From positions 1 to 64,000 of the forward strand of contig JAJDBM010000007.1 of assembly GCA_029261355.1 (NCBI GenBank): a DNA stretch of 64,000 bases, written 5' to 3'. Positions 26,374-35,020 of the stretch are shown piece after piece. The position numbers and the translations under genes are program-made. Numbering within the stretch: position 1 is the stretch's first letter; each line of letters starts with the position of its first letter. A model generated the notes under the pieces. That model saw only the letters and a list, made by a program, of their open reading frames with translations, did no database searches and had not been told where the DNA came from. This stretch comes from Nitrospirales bacterium. Its GTDB lineage: Bacteria; Nitrospirota; Nitrospiria; Nitrospirales; UBA8639.

Positions 26374-27156
26374 TTACGAATCCCCTGGCAAAAACTTCCT
26401 CGTCACCCGTATTGGGCCAAAAATATCACCTTGGTAAAGTCGCACTAAATTCATCCGCACAAGTTCGAGCAAAGCCAGAAATGTCACAATAATCTGAGGG
26501 CGGGAATCAACTCGGTCAAATAAGGCATCAAATGTCACAGAGGATTCAATCTCCAAACGTTCCAATATTCTATGAATATTATCTTGAATAGAAAGTGCTT
26601 CCTTGGTCACATCCATTACGGTTTGATTGGGTGTGGCACGATCTAGCACTTGCTGTAACGCGCCGACCAAATCGAATAAACTCAGGTCATCCGTCTGAAT
26701 TTCCTCGTCAAGTGAGTCCTCTTTTGCAGACTCCACCATTGGCCTGGCCTCTCGAACAAAGGCTTCCTGCCAGACTTTTTCCTGACTCGAAAGACGGAGT
26801 GCCGCATCCTTGAATTGCTCATACTCAACCAATTGACGAACTAGTTCAGCTCGAGGATCCTCGCCTTCAGCTTCCTCTTCCGCCGCAGCTTCCTCTTTGG
26901 GTAGTAATAGCCGAGATTTTATCTGAAGCAAAGTCGCAGCCATCACCAGAAACTCTCCAGCAAACGAGAGATTCAAGTTTTTCATGAAGTTGAGATATTC
27001 GAGGTATTGCTGTGTGATGAGAGCGATAGGAATATCGTAGATATTGATTTCTTGCTTACGAATCAGATGAAGCAGCAGGTCCAGAGGGCCATTAAACGAA
27101 TCGAGCTGAACGTTATATCCCTCTTCCAACGAATCATCAATTTGAAGGCTATCCAT
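26374..27156 (-). CDS. scpA: Segregation and condensation protein A (kleisin)
   Basis: About 260 residues. The kleisin N-terminus is YNVQLDSFNGPLDLLLHLIRKQEINIYDIPIALITQQYLEYL. The central part has FLVMAATLLQIKSRLLLP followed by an acidic stretch. The C-terminal winged helix includes VTFLALLELVRMNLVRLYQ. ScpA bridges the SMC heads together with ScpB. The frame is open from a TTG at 27162, but the ATG at 27156 is the probable start. No smc gene is present in the window. Confidence 0.95.
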   Translation of the reverse strand: MDSLQIDDSLEEGYNVQLDSFNGPLDLLLHLIRKQEINIYDIPIALITQQYLEYLNFMKNLNLSFAGEFLVMAATLLQIKSRLLLPKEEAAAEEEAEGEDPRAELVRQLVEYEQFKDAALRLSSQEKVWQEAFVREARPMVESAKEDSLDEEIQTDDLSLFDLVGALQQVLDRATPNQTVMDVTKEALSIQDNIHRILERLEIESSVTFDALFDRVDSRPQIIVTFLALLELVRMNLVRLYQGDIFGPIRVTRKFLPGDS

Positions 27157-27263
27157 AGGCAAATATTCGACTCACCCCTGACAATTTTCTTCCAATAATC
27201 TAGATATACCATCTTTTGTGGGCTCCATCAATCCCTCATCTATATATAGTGGAAAATACGCAT

Positions 27264-28400
27264 TTACGATGAAGATTCTCGCCATTTTCTCACCCCCCAG
27301 GTGACAAAACAGAGGAACCCAGCAAAGGCAAGTCCTATGGTTAATACTTTACTTACAGGAATATCCGTATCTACGTCCGTGTATTGTCCCTCAAGAACAG
27401 TGTCGGAAAAGTCAGGAGGAATGGAAAAATTCGTACGCGAGAAGGCTTGATCCTTGGGAAATTGTGCATGGGCAAAATCAGCCACTCCCTGAAAGGTAGC
27501 ATCTTGGAAGTTTGCACTTTGCCGAAATATTGAAAATCGAAAAAAAACTTCGCGAACAAAATGCGCATCAACAAACAGTAACGGACCATCAAATTGAGCA
27601 CCAGAGAACCCAGTCCCCATTACAAACCTAGCTTTTTCAAAATTGGCTTTCCGCGTGAATGCCACTTCAAGAAATTCAGCAATCCCTCGAAAATGACTTC
27701 CCGTGAAACTGACATCTTGCTTGAATTGTGCCTTATGAAAGCGAGAATGTGTGCCAAACTCTACTCCATCAAATATCGCCCGACCATCGAATTGGGTACG
27801 AATAAAAAACCCTTCATACGCAATAACGGAACGTGAAAAATCAACCGATTTCAAAAACACCGATTGCGTAAAATCCATCGATTGTTGAAACGTCGTCTCG
27901 GTCATCAACACATCCTCGTTGAAGAAGATCACATCATTCCGCAAGTTGGTTGCCCAGTTACCTTGCACGTCCACATGATAAAGAGAGAGTGATCCAAGAA
28001 TCATGCGCCCGTTTTGAGTTTTTCGCGCGTCTAAAATACGACCCGCAACCGGCGATGACTCAGAAATTTCATTCAAGGAGAGGACTGGCAATTGATCAAA
28101 CATCAAATCACCAATAACTGTCACGCCTTCAAGGTCTACATCCCGACCTTCCTGGAGTGCTCGAAAAACCTCAACAGCGTCAATGGCATGATTCGTACGC
28201 TCATCAGATGTGCAAGAGCCAATAAGATGTCGACGAAATATCTCCTGATCGCTCAAAGAGGATGACTGCATCTCACAGCCATAGGCCGAATCCTCAACGC
28301 CAATGCCCCCTACCAACAGACTCCCTAGACACAAGGTCCACCCAACGCGAAAACTAAGACACATCATCCACCTACTGAGCCACGCCGCGATACTATTCAT
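27264..28400 (-). CDS. Exported pentapeptide-repeat-like protein with C-terminal membrane anchor
   Basis: About 378 residues from the Met at 28400; an in-frame GTG lies at 28445. The N-terminus is a long signal-like helix (FRVGWTLCLGSLLVGGIG). A repeat region of about 200 residues shows five-residue spacing of Phe and Ala (AIFDGVEFGTHSRFHKAQFKQDVSFTG is cut here into AIFDGVEF, SRFHKAQF, VSFTGSHF, AEFLEVAF, ANFEKARF). This is the right-handed beta-helix pattern of the pentapeptide family. A membrane helix (LTIGLAFAGFLCFVTWGV) and a basic tail end the protein. It is probably periplasmic and anchored at its C-terminus. The role is unknown. Confidence 0.78.
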   Translation of the reverse strand: MNSIAAWLSRWMMCLSFRVGWTLCLGSLLVGGIGVEDSAYGCEMQSSSLSDQEIFRRHLIGSCTSDERTNHAIDAVEVFRALQEGRDVDLEGVTVIGDLMFDQLPVLSLNEISESSPVAGRILDARKTQNGRMILGSLSLYHVDVQGNWATNLRNDVIFFNEDVLMTETTFQQSMDFTQSVFLKSVDFSRSVIAYEGFFIRTQFDGRAIFDGVEFGTHSRFHKAQFKQDVSFTGSHFRGIAEFLEVAFTRKANFEKARFVMGTGFSGAQFDGPLLFVDAHFVREVFFRFSIFRQSANFQDATFQGVADFAHAQFPKDQAFSRTNFSIPPDFSDTVLEGQYTDVDTDIPVSKVLTIGLAFAGFLCFVTWGVRKWRESSS

Positions 28401-28644
28401 CGTCATTGATCGTTCATGAAAAATGTTGAAAAAATAGAAATTCACGAACCTTTTGGAAGAACTGCCTCACATGCTAATAGACCAAATACGAGTTACACAC
28501 CAGGTAGAGCATCCTTAAGGATAAGGAAATGCATCCAAAAGCAGGCCTTACTCAAAGAGGGCCCCTAAGAAACTGAGACACCAATAGGACGAAGGTGTTG
28601 CGGATCCGATCTACACACGACTTTCCTCTGGCTCAAAATGTGTC

Positions 28645-28668
28645 GTGCTAGAATTTTCAGTCCAGCAC
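28645..28668 (-). terminator. Hairpin downstream of the peroxiredoxin gene
   Basis: GTGCTAGA and TCCAGCAC form an 8-bp stem with one mismatch around an 8-base loop, 13 bp beyond the peroxiredoxin stop. There is no U-tract, so termination is only possible, not proven. Confidence 0.3.
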
Positions 28669-28680
28669 AGTGTCCCTACA

Positions 28681-29448
28681 TCACGTTTGGGGAGGTTCAG
28701 GAGATGACTGAGTCACAGGCGGCTGAGGTTCTACTTTGGGAGCAGGCGCTGGCTTTGGAATAGACGAAGGCGCAGGCATTGATTCTGAAGCCTTTGGAGC
28801 GTTGACATCCTTCAGCATCAGATAGAAATCTTTATGTTCTAAATCTGATTGGCTTTGCCTCACTTCAATATCTTTCACTGTCTTTGGAGGAGGGACAACA
28901 ACCTTCTCCCCGTCCTGCCAATTCACAGGTGTGGCACACGAAAAATGCTCGGTTGTTTGCAATGCGGTCACAAGACGCAGTATTTCCTCGACATTTCGTC
29001 CGACATTCAAAGGATAATAGACAAGCGCCCGAATGATTCGCTTTGGATCAATGATAAAGACAGCACGAACAGTCGCGGTAGAATCTGCCCCAGGATGGAT
29101 CATGCCGTAGCGATGAGACACCTGCATACTCACATCAGAAATCAGAGGGAACGGTATAACAACTCCCATCTTGTCTTTCATATTTTGAAGCCAGGCGAGA
29201 TGAGAATGAATACTATCAACACTCAGGCCAATCAGCTTTATCCGACGGGCGACAAATCGCTCATGCTGACGAGCAAATTCCATGATTTCCGTCGTACAAA
29301 CAGGTGTAAAATCTGCAGGATGAGAAAAGAGAATGACCCAATCTTGTTCTTGCCAAACGCTAAAATTAAAGTCTGGGATATGCGTGGTCATCGCTTTAAA
29401 ATCTGGAGCATGATCACCAATTCGAGGCAAACCCGTCACGTCTGACAT
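28681..29448 (-). CDS. 1-Cys peroxiredoxin (Prx6-like) with Pro-rich tail
   Basis: 255 residues. The peroxidatic site is HPADFTPVCTTE (Cys51), with Arg in AVFIIDPKRIIRALVYYPLNVGRN of the Prx6 class. The dimer-forming C-terminal domain has PVNWQDGEKVVVPPP. A further Cys (EHFSCATP) lies in the position region of the second domain, so a disulfide partner is possible. The last 45 residues are Pro/Ala/Ser-rich with no motif, an extension not normal for Prx6. AGGAGGG precedes the ATG. The enzyme reduces H2O2 and organic peroxides with an external thiol. Confidence 0.92.
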   Translation of the reverse strand: MSDVTGLPRIGDHAPDFKAMTTHIPDFNFSVWQEQDWVILFSHPADFTPVCTTEIMEFARQHERFVARRIKLIGLSVDSIHSHLAWLQNMKDKMGVVIPFPLISDVSMQVSHRYGMIHPGADSTATVRAVFIIDPKRIIRALVYYPLNVGRNVEEILRLVTALQTTEHFSCATPVNWQDGEKVVVPPPKTVKDIEVRQSQSDLEHKDFYLMLKDVNAPKASESMPAPSSIPKPAPAPKVEPQPPVTQSSPEPPQT

Positions 29449-29521
29449 GAACCCTCCTATATCGTTACGTTGTCACTTTTTAATGAAAAAACCGATCGGA
29501 GATAATCTCACCCCTACGCTC

Positions 29522-30484
29522 TTACCACCGAGAAATATCTTCGTCATCATCCTCAAGCCCAGAATCTGAATCTCGGAAAAACTTTTCCGTACCAAGCTCC
29601 TCGGAAAGGTCCTCAGTAAGATCAACATCATCGCTATCTTCCCCAATACCTCGGGGAAACGCATCATCCACAAACTCGTCAGCGAGGTCATCAGTTAATT
29701 CTTCGATGTCCTCATCCTGTTCTTCGCCAACCTCTACCGTGAGATCCTCACCATCGAAGTCAGAATCACCATCAGACTCAGAATCATGAGCAGTAGCGGC
29801 CAAAGCTCTGGCAATAATTTCTTCAGGAGTAAAAACCTTCGCCTCCTGAGTGCCTGAGGCCGCGACATATCGCTCATTACTCTGCTCCACAGTTTTCGTT
29901 ATACTTTTTTTAGGAACGACTTTTTTTTCAGCTTTCTTCTTCACCGGTGTTTTGGGAGTCACAACCTTCACTTGGCTTGTCACCTTTGCTACTGCTTTCT
30001 TAGCCTTTGGCACAACTTTTTTCGCAATGGTCCGCTTGGTAGGTTTTGCCTTGGAAATCACAACTTTTTTCACCTTCACAATTTTCTTGGCAACTTTTTG
30101 CACAGCAGCCTTTTTCACAACAACTTTTTTCAGGGCAATTTTTTTGGCGATAGCTTTCTTGGGGGCAGTCGTTCTAGGGGAATTCTTGGCCGTACCTTTG
30201 GAGGTACTCTTTTTGACACTTGCCAAAGGCTTCACAGCCTTAGCTGGGGTGGAAGGTTTCCCTCTCTTCACAACTTTCTTAACAAGCTTTGGACTTGACT
30301 TCACCACTGCCTTGCTTTTCGCCTTAGGCTTTGGTGTTGGCTTAGCCACTACTTTAGTCTTAACCTTTTTCTTCGTATTGGCTGCCGGCTTGGATTTTTT
30401 TACTGATTTCACCGATACTTTTAACTTGGCCTTGGCTGTAGACTGAGGCTTGGCTTTCGATTTAGGCTTGGCCTTCGTTGCCAT
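29522..30484 (-). CDS. Histone-H1-like Lys/Ala/Pro-rich protein with acidic C-terminal half
   Basis: 320 residues in two halves. Residues 1 to about 200 are Lys, Ala, Pro, Val and Thr in short repeats (KAKPKSKAK, KKVVVKKAAVQKVAKK, VPKAKKAVAKV), like eukaryotic H1 tails, chlamydial Hc1/Hc2 or AlgP. From about 215 there is a short ordered segment (KVFTPEEIIARALAAT) and then about 85 residues dominated by Asp and Glu. Basic tails of this kind bind DNA; the acidic part could bind its own tail, other proteins or cations. AGGAGGG 7 bp upstream supports the ATG at 30484. It has no signal peptide, so it is cytoplasmic or nucleoid-associated. Confidence 0.82.
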   Translation of the reverse strand: MATKAKPKSKAKPQSTAKAKLKVSVKSVKKSKPAANTKKKVKTKVVAKPTPKPKAKSKAVVKSSPKLVKKVVKRGKPSTPAKAVKPLASVKKSTSKGTAKNSPRTTAPKKAIAKKIALKKVVVKKAAVQKVAKKIVKVKKVVISKAKPTKRTIAKKVVPKAKKAVAKVTSQVKVVTPKTPVKKKAEKKVVPKKSITKTVEQSNERYVAASGTQEAKVFTPEEIIARALAATAHDSESDGDSDFDGEDLTVEVGEEQDEDIEELTDDLADEFVDDAFPRGIGEDSDDVDLTEDLSEELGTEKFFRDSDSGLEDDDEDISRW

Positions 30485-30939
30485 TCTCGAACCCTCCTAG
30501 TGTATGTGAGCGTATCGTCACCCGCCGTCAGACGGTTACCCTCTGGTATGTTGGTCCATCTAACATGGACTGCATACCTGTTTCAAGAAAAGAATGTCAA
30601 AACTAAAAAAAGGCTGTCTCCCGCTACCAAGAATATGACTCGATTGTTACAATGGCAAGTCTGACACAAACAGTGGCCACTCACCGTGTTCCCAACTCAC
30701 AAGACAATCATAAAATCACAACGTCCATCTCGCTTAGGTCTCTCTATACTTCAAGATACATTTACTCGCTATAACCACCGAAACTCCATTCCCTATAAAA
30801 CCAAAATGACCATGCTTCTAGATTCCTTACTATTGACAAATAAAAAAACTCACACTTAAAGCATTACTTTAAGTATGTAGCAGAAATTGCCAACATATGA
30901 CTGGCAGAATATCATGAAATCATTGCCTCTTCACCTACC
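30485..30939. other. Intergenic region between H1-like and MFS genes
   Basis: 455 bp between divergent genes. The MFS-side half is A+T-rich and carries the promoter and palindrome listed at 30833-30874. No gene is supported. Confidence 0.55.
30833..30874 (+). promoter_or_regulatory. Candidate promoter and overlapping operator for the MFS gene
   Basis: A perfect -35 (TTGACA, 30833-30838) is followed 17 bp later by TTAAAG, a weak -10. That -10 lies in the left arm of a perfect inverted repeat ACTTAAAG-CATTA-CTTTAAGT (30854-30874). A protein bound to the repeat would block the promoter. The MFS start lies 66 bp downstream. Confidence 0.45.
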
Positions 30940-32319
30940 ATGAATCCCACTCAAATCACCCAAGCTCCAACTCGCACCAGATGGAGAATACTTGGACTCC
31001 TGCTACTGATCAGCATCGTCACCTATATCGATCGCGTCAATATCTCTGTGACCGCACGACATATGATGCCGGCTCTTGGGCTCACAGACCTGCAGATGGG
31101 GCAAATTTTTTCTGCCTTTGTATTTGGATATGCCCTCTTTCAAATTCCTGGTGGCTGGCTAGGCGATCGCTGGGGAGCCAGACGGGTACTCACGTTCGCG
31201 GTTATTTGGTGGTCAATCTTTACGGCTCTCACCGCACTGGCCCCAACCCTTCCACTCGTCAATCTTGTGGGGATCATGGGCTCCTTGATGGTCGTCCGCT
31301 TCTTAATTGGAGTTGGAGAATCAGCCGCCCTCCCCAACTTCAACCGAGCTGTCGCCAATTGGCATCCCCCCAACGAACGAGGCCTCGGCATCGGAATCAC
31401 CATCGGAGGAATAGGAATAGGATCGGCCCTCACTCCGCCGGTGACAGCATGGATTATGGTCAATTATGGATGGCAAATGGCGTTCTATTCTGCTGGAGCC
31501 CTTGGAATTGCCATAGCCCTTCTTTGGTATTGGTATGCAACAGACCTCCCTCAACAACACCGACACGTCAATTCAGCAGAAGCCGCCCTTATTGAAGAAA
31601 CAACAGGCCAACTCCAAGAAGACCACCCCTCACTTCCCTCACACCATTTAAAGGGGAAAGATAGAGATGAAAGGGGATTCAAAAAAGACCCCCTCAAGGT
31701 TCCTTGGAAGTCTATCTTTCACACACCAACAGTCTGGTGGCTTGTCCTCAGTTACACCTGCCTTGGCTATGTTGCCTATGTCTACATGTCCTGGTTCTAT
31801 CTCTATCTCGTTAACGTGCGTGGATTTGGAGTGCTCAGGGGAGCCTTCTTTGCTTCGGCACCATTTCTAGCAATGGCGGTCTTTTGTCCAGTTGGAGGAT
31901 GGGTCACGGACAAACTCACCCAAACTCGAGGATTAAACTTTGGAAGAGCAAGTGTCGGGGGATCAGGAATGATCTTAGCTGCACTATCAATTATTATTGG
32001 AGCAAATGTGGAGGCTCCGTTCCTCGCAATTGGCATGCTCTCCCTAGGCGCCGGATGGCTCTACTTCACAGTAGGTGCCTTTTGGTCCTCTACGACAGAC
32101 CTCTCCAAACCCCATGCGGGCACTCTTTCCGGACTCATGAATACGGGGGCCAATCTTGGTGGCACTCTCTCCCCTACTCTCACGCCTTGGCTTGCTGATC
32201 AATTTGGATGGTCTGTGGCTCTGGGAACTGCGGCTCTTGTGGCATTTCTAGGGGGATTTTTTTGGCTGATGATTCGACCAGGAGATGGACTACGACAAGG
32301 AGAACATGACAAAGAATAG
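30940..32319 (+). CDS. Major facilitator superfamily transporter (anion:cation symporter type)
   Basis: 459 residues with 12 predicted membrane helices and a central charged loop of about 45 residues. The A motif is GGWLGDRWGARRV between helices 2 and 3, preceded by YIDRVNISVTARHM, a hallmark of the ACS family (glucarate, galactonate, phthalate and related organic anions). Helix 5 carries GIGITIGGIGIGSALTPPV. The substrate is probably an organic acid. The gene is alone on its strand up to the EthD gene, with the proposed operator just upstream. Confidence 0.9.
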   Translation: MNPTQITQAPTRTRWRILGLLLLISIVTYIDRVNISVTARHMMPALGLTDLQMGQIFSAFVFGYALFQIPGGWLGDRWGARRVLTFAVIWWSIFTALTALAPTLPLVNLVGIMGSLMVVRFLIGVGESAALPNFNRAVANWHPPNERGLGIGITIGGIGIGSALTPPVTAWIMVNYGWQMAFYSAGALGIAIALLWYWYATDLPQQHRHVNSAEAALIEETTGQLQEDHPSLPSHHLKGKDRDERGFKKDPLKVPWKSIFHTPTVWWLVLSYTCLGYVAYVYMSWFYLYLVNVRGFGVLRGAFFASAPFLAMAVFCPVGGWVTDKLTQTRGLNFGRASVGGSGMILAALSIIIGANVEAPFLAIGMLSLGAGWLYFTVGAFWSSTTDLSKPHAGTLSGLMNTGANLGGTLSPTLTPWLADQFGWSVALGTAALVAFLGGFFWLMIRPGDGLRQGEHDKE

Positions 32320-32478
32320 AAACGATTATAGAGTTGCTTGCAGATGAAAGGAACTCGAGAAACTTTAGCCTTATGACCTAATCATGAAACTCAAGAACAT
32401 CTCGCCCTAGACTCGCCCCTGGTTCTCTTGTATCTTCAAAAAAGACGTTACCTCCCTAAACATTCAAGGAGAAACACC

Positions 32479-32793
32479 ATGATTCGAGTATCAGTGTTAT
32501 ACCTACGAAATGAAGGCAAGACCTTCGATATTGACTATTATTCAAAAAAGCATATGGCATTAGTCCATGAGAAAATGGATGGACTTGGGTTGAAAAGTGT
32601 CGAAGTCGATCGAGGGTTGACCGACCTCAGCCATAGCGAATCTCCGTTTTTCGCCATTGGCCATTTACTGTTTGAAAGCCTTGAAGCCTTTACGGCAGCC
32701 TTCGAAGTAGCAGGGACTGATTTGCTGGCTGACATGCCCAACTACACGAATGTCGATCCCATTGTGCAAATTAGCGAAATCATGCCAACCTGA
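32479..32793 (+). CDS. EthD-family small protein
   Basis: 104 residues from the Met at 32479, chosen because AAGGAG precedes it. RVSVLYLRNEGKTFDIDYYSKKHMALVHEKMDGLGL and the ending ADMPNYTNVDPIVQISEI match the EthD ferredoxin-like fold (dimeric alpha-beta barrel). EthD proteins are found with ring- and ether-degrading enzymes, but many are free-standing with no known role. No degradative genes are next to it. Confidence 0.88.
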   Translation: MIRVSVLYLRNEGKTFDIDYYSKKHMALVHEKMDGLGLKSVEVDRGLTDLSHSESPFFAIGHLLFESLEAFTAAFEVAGTDLLADMPNYTNVDPIVQISEIMPT

Positions 32794-32920
32794 GTGAATG
32801 AGGCTGTTGAATGTTTTATTACCACGGCAACAAGGGCGGGAACACCACTGAGTGATTTTTTCAACATTCGCTGAATGGACTTGATGATCGGAACCGTCGC
32901 TTGGTACATTCACCTTCATT

Positions 32921-33454
32921 GTGTCAGACTCATCATCACCAAAATTCCAGAAAAAAAACCCAAAAGCAATAATCTCTACTAGTCTAGGGAATATTGAGCT
33001 TCGCTTTCTTCCAGACATTGCGCCACGGCATGTCGAAAACTTCATCAATCTGACTAAGATAAAGTTTTACGATGGAACAAGCTTTCATCGCGTCGTTCCC
33101 GGGTTTATCATTCAAGGCGGTGATCCATTAAGCAAAGAACCTGATCGTGCACTTCATGGCACGGGGAGCCCTGGGTACAGCATTCCCCCAGAAACGAGCG
33201 ATTATCCCCATCGAAGGGGAAGCCTTGCCATGGCCAAGGTCCCAAGAAATGAAGACCGGACTCGTGACATTTCAGATAATGGGTCGCAGTTTTTTATTTG
33301 CGTGGAAGACTCAGGTAGCCTCGACCGGATGTACACGGTTTTTGGGAAGGTATTTCGTGGAATGGATGTCGTTGACCAAATTGTCGCTGCTCCCCGAGAT
33401 GATCGGGATAACCCGCTTGATCCTATCCTCATGACAGTGACGGTAGAAGAATAA
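32921..33454 (+). CDS. Peptidyl-prolyl cis-trans isomerase, cyclophilin type
   Basis: 177 residues. The cyclophilin core is visible: IISTSLGNIELRFLPDIAPRHVENFINL, FYDGTSFHRVVPGFIIQGGDP with the catalytic Arg, GSLAMA, GSQFFICVED and YTVFGKVFRGMDVVDQI. It speeds cis-trans isomerisation of Xaa-Pro bonds in folding proteins. It has no signal peptide, so it is cytoplasmic. The start is GTG at 32921, with no good ribosome site. Confidence 0.95.
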   Translation: MSDSSSPKFQKKNPKAIISTSLGNIELRFLPDIAPRHVENFINLTKIKFYDGTSFHRVVPGFIIQGGDPLSKEPDRALHGTGSPGYSIPPETSDYPHRRGSLAMAKVPRNEDRTRDISDNGSQFFICVEDSGSLDRMYTVFGKVFRGMDVVDQIVAAPRDDRDNPLDPILMTVTVEE

Positions 33455-33459
33455 AAGTA

Positions 33460-33660
33460 CGTCGCTCGTCCCTCGTGAATCGTATTTCGTTAAATTAAAC
33501 TGCACAAATTACGAGTTACGGCAAATCCAAAGACTTTCGCGTTGAGCCAATATACTGAAACAGGAAAATGGCCCACGAGAACCGAGAGAAGAGTCGAGGT
33601 CCTCGCTCGTATTTATTCAAAAGAGGCTTTCGGTTTATGAGATATGAGTCACGAGCGACG
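33460..33660. repeat. Inverted repeat between cyclophilin and MEMO genes
   Basis: CGTCGCTCGT at 33460-33469 and its exact complement ACGAGCGACG at 33651-33660 flank 181 bp of non-coding DNA. A further CCTCGCTCGT lies at 33601-33610. The flanks also resemble each other loosely (TCGTGAATCG against CGAGATTCGG). It lies between convergent genes, and could be a bidirectional terminator or a dispersed intergenic repeat. Confidence 0.5.
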
Positions 33661-33673
33661 AGATTCGGTTTTT

Positions 33674-34924
33674 TTAAAAGAAAGCGATGCTCGCGTAGGT
33701 GACAGTTGAATTAAACTGATCAGTTATGCCACGATCATACCGTAAAACCTCAGCTTTTTCCGCTTCAATTAACTTCATCAGCAAAAACAAGGTCGAAAAT
33801 CCCAGGATATGACGCTTATCTCCTTCTTCTAGGATAAACTGCGCAAACTCCTCCGGCTTCATTTCCTCTACTTTCTTGAGCATTTCCAGGTCGGTTTGCA
33901 TACAACGGTGAAATGAAAAATCCGTTGGAGGCTTATTATCTCCGTACCTCAAGCCGATATGCGCCAGACTCGCACTTCCAATAACACAGACTTCCTGACC
34001 AATCGCGGCTATGGAAGCTTTGAGGGCCACTAAGAAGGCATCAATTTGTTCAAAGAGCGGCTTCAATTCAGCATCTGCGAGGGTTTCAACAGGGAAAGAA
34101 CAGAGGACCGGAATAATGGTAATCGGCCGCTGGCTTCCAATCGTGTGCTGAAGAAAGGGAAGTTGAAATTCAACACTATGCTCTTGCTCATGACGAATAT
34201 CTTGCTCAAAGAACTGCGCTCCCCCATTGGCACGAAAATGCTCAAGGATCGGCTTATTCACCGGCAACACACCTAATGGCGTTTCAAAGTCCTTATCGGT
34301 CACAGCTATTCCATGTTCCAATTCAGAATGACACGTGCCAACAATGATGAAGACATCCGGTGTTTGAGCTTCCTTCAGTTCTTTATACGCCCATGCGTAG
34401 ATGGCCCCTGCTTCTTTTGGTTCATAGTTTGGCGCCAAAATCGCTTTAATCTTTTTCCCTTGATTATCCGAAGGTTTCTTTTCTGGCCCTTCTTTGGAAT
34501 CAAAGAATCCGCCTAGCTGCTCTCGCAAGGTATCGGCCTCATCTTCGTAGCTTTTCCCTGCAAACATCGCTTTCCTCACGGGTGTATTCCGGTATGCCGC
34601 CGTCGCAGCCTCTTGAGCTTGATCACACCGTTCACCTTCAAGAAAGAGCTTATCATCAAGGTCTGATACCAATTGGCTGAGTTTATCAGGCATGAGAAAT
34701 TCGCCATACTTCTTTAGATACTCGGCACCAAGTTGCTCAATAGAATGATCACCATCAAAAAACTGGAAAAGAAAGAAGAAATTTAACGGAATAACAAGCT
34801 TCTCAGACGACAACCTCGATGGATCCCACAAAAGAATATATTGCTCTTCGCCCTCTTTGAGTGGGGAATATTGCAAGTTTCGTAACGAGGGGAAATTTTT
34901 CGGATCTTTAATTGAACTCGTCAT
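33674..34924 (-). CDS. MEMO1-family protein (AmmeMemoRadiSam system protein B type)
   Basis: About 416 residues. The N-terminal 140 residues are an extra domain (QYILLWDPSRLSSEKLVIPLNFFFLFQFFDG) and the C-terminal part is the MEMO fold. Family motifs include FIIVGTCHSELEHGIAVTDKDFETPLG, HEQEHSVEFQLPFLQH and VIGSASLAHIG. In MEMO1 the metal is held by three His and a Cys. The first His, normally in the APH motif, is Asn here (ILAPNYEPKEAG), while the His in GTCHS and SLAHIG remain. Metal binding may therefore be changed. Several Met residues could be the start; 34924 gives the best conserved start, but the ribosome site (AAGGAG) is 12 bp away. Confidence 0.85.
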   Translation of the reverse strand: MTSSIKDPKNFPSLRNLQYSPLKEGEEQYILLWDPSRLSSEKLVIPLNFFFLFQFFDGDHSIEQLGAEYLKKYGEFLMPDKLSQLVSDLDDKLFLEGERCDQAQEAATAAYRNTPVRKAMFAGKSYEDEADTLREQLGGFFDSKEGPEKKPSDNQGKKIKAILAPNYEPKEAGAIYAWAYKELKEAQTPDVFIIVGTCHSELEHGIAVTDKDFETPLGVLPVNKPILEHFRANGGAQFFEQDIRHEQEHSVEFQLPFLQHTIGSQRPITIIPVLCSFPVETLADAELKPLFEQIDAFLVALKASIAAIGQEVCVIGSASLAHIGLRYGDNKPPTDFSFHRCMQTDLEMLKKVEEMKPEEFAQFILEEGDKRHILGFSTLFLLMKLIEAEKAEVLRYDRGITDQFNSTVTYASIAFF

Positions 34925-35020
34925 GGGGTATTCATGCTCCTTCTCTATTGCACCGTCCATATGATACCAACAGGATAAAAGACACAACCGACCTGAGGAT
35001 TATACGAGGCCAACCAACGG

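Noticed and set aside
28849-29445. 198-residue plus-strand open frame
   Set aside because: Antisense to the peroxiredoxin gene, with no family features; the peroxiredoxin frame is clear.
29850-30446. 198-residue plus-strand open frame
   Set aside because: It is the complement of the Lys-rich H1-like gene, whose codon use keeps the opposite strand open; no ribosome site and a low-complexity Phe/Thr product.
30981-31595. 204-residue frame inside the MFS gene
   Set aside because: Shifted frame of a well-supported transporter; Arg- and Ser-rich product without any motif.
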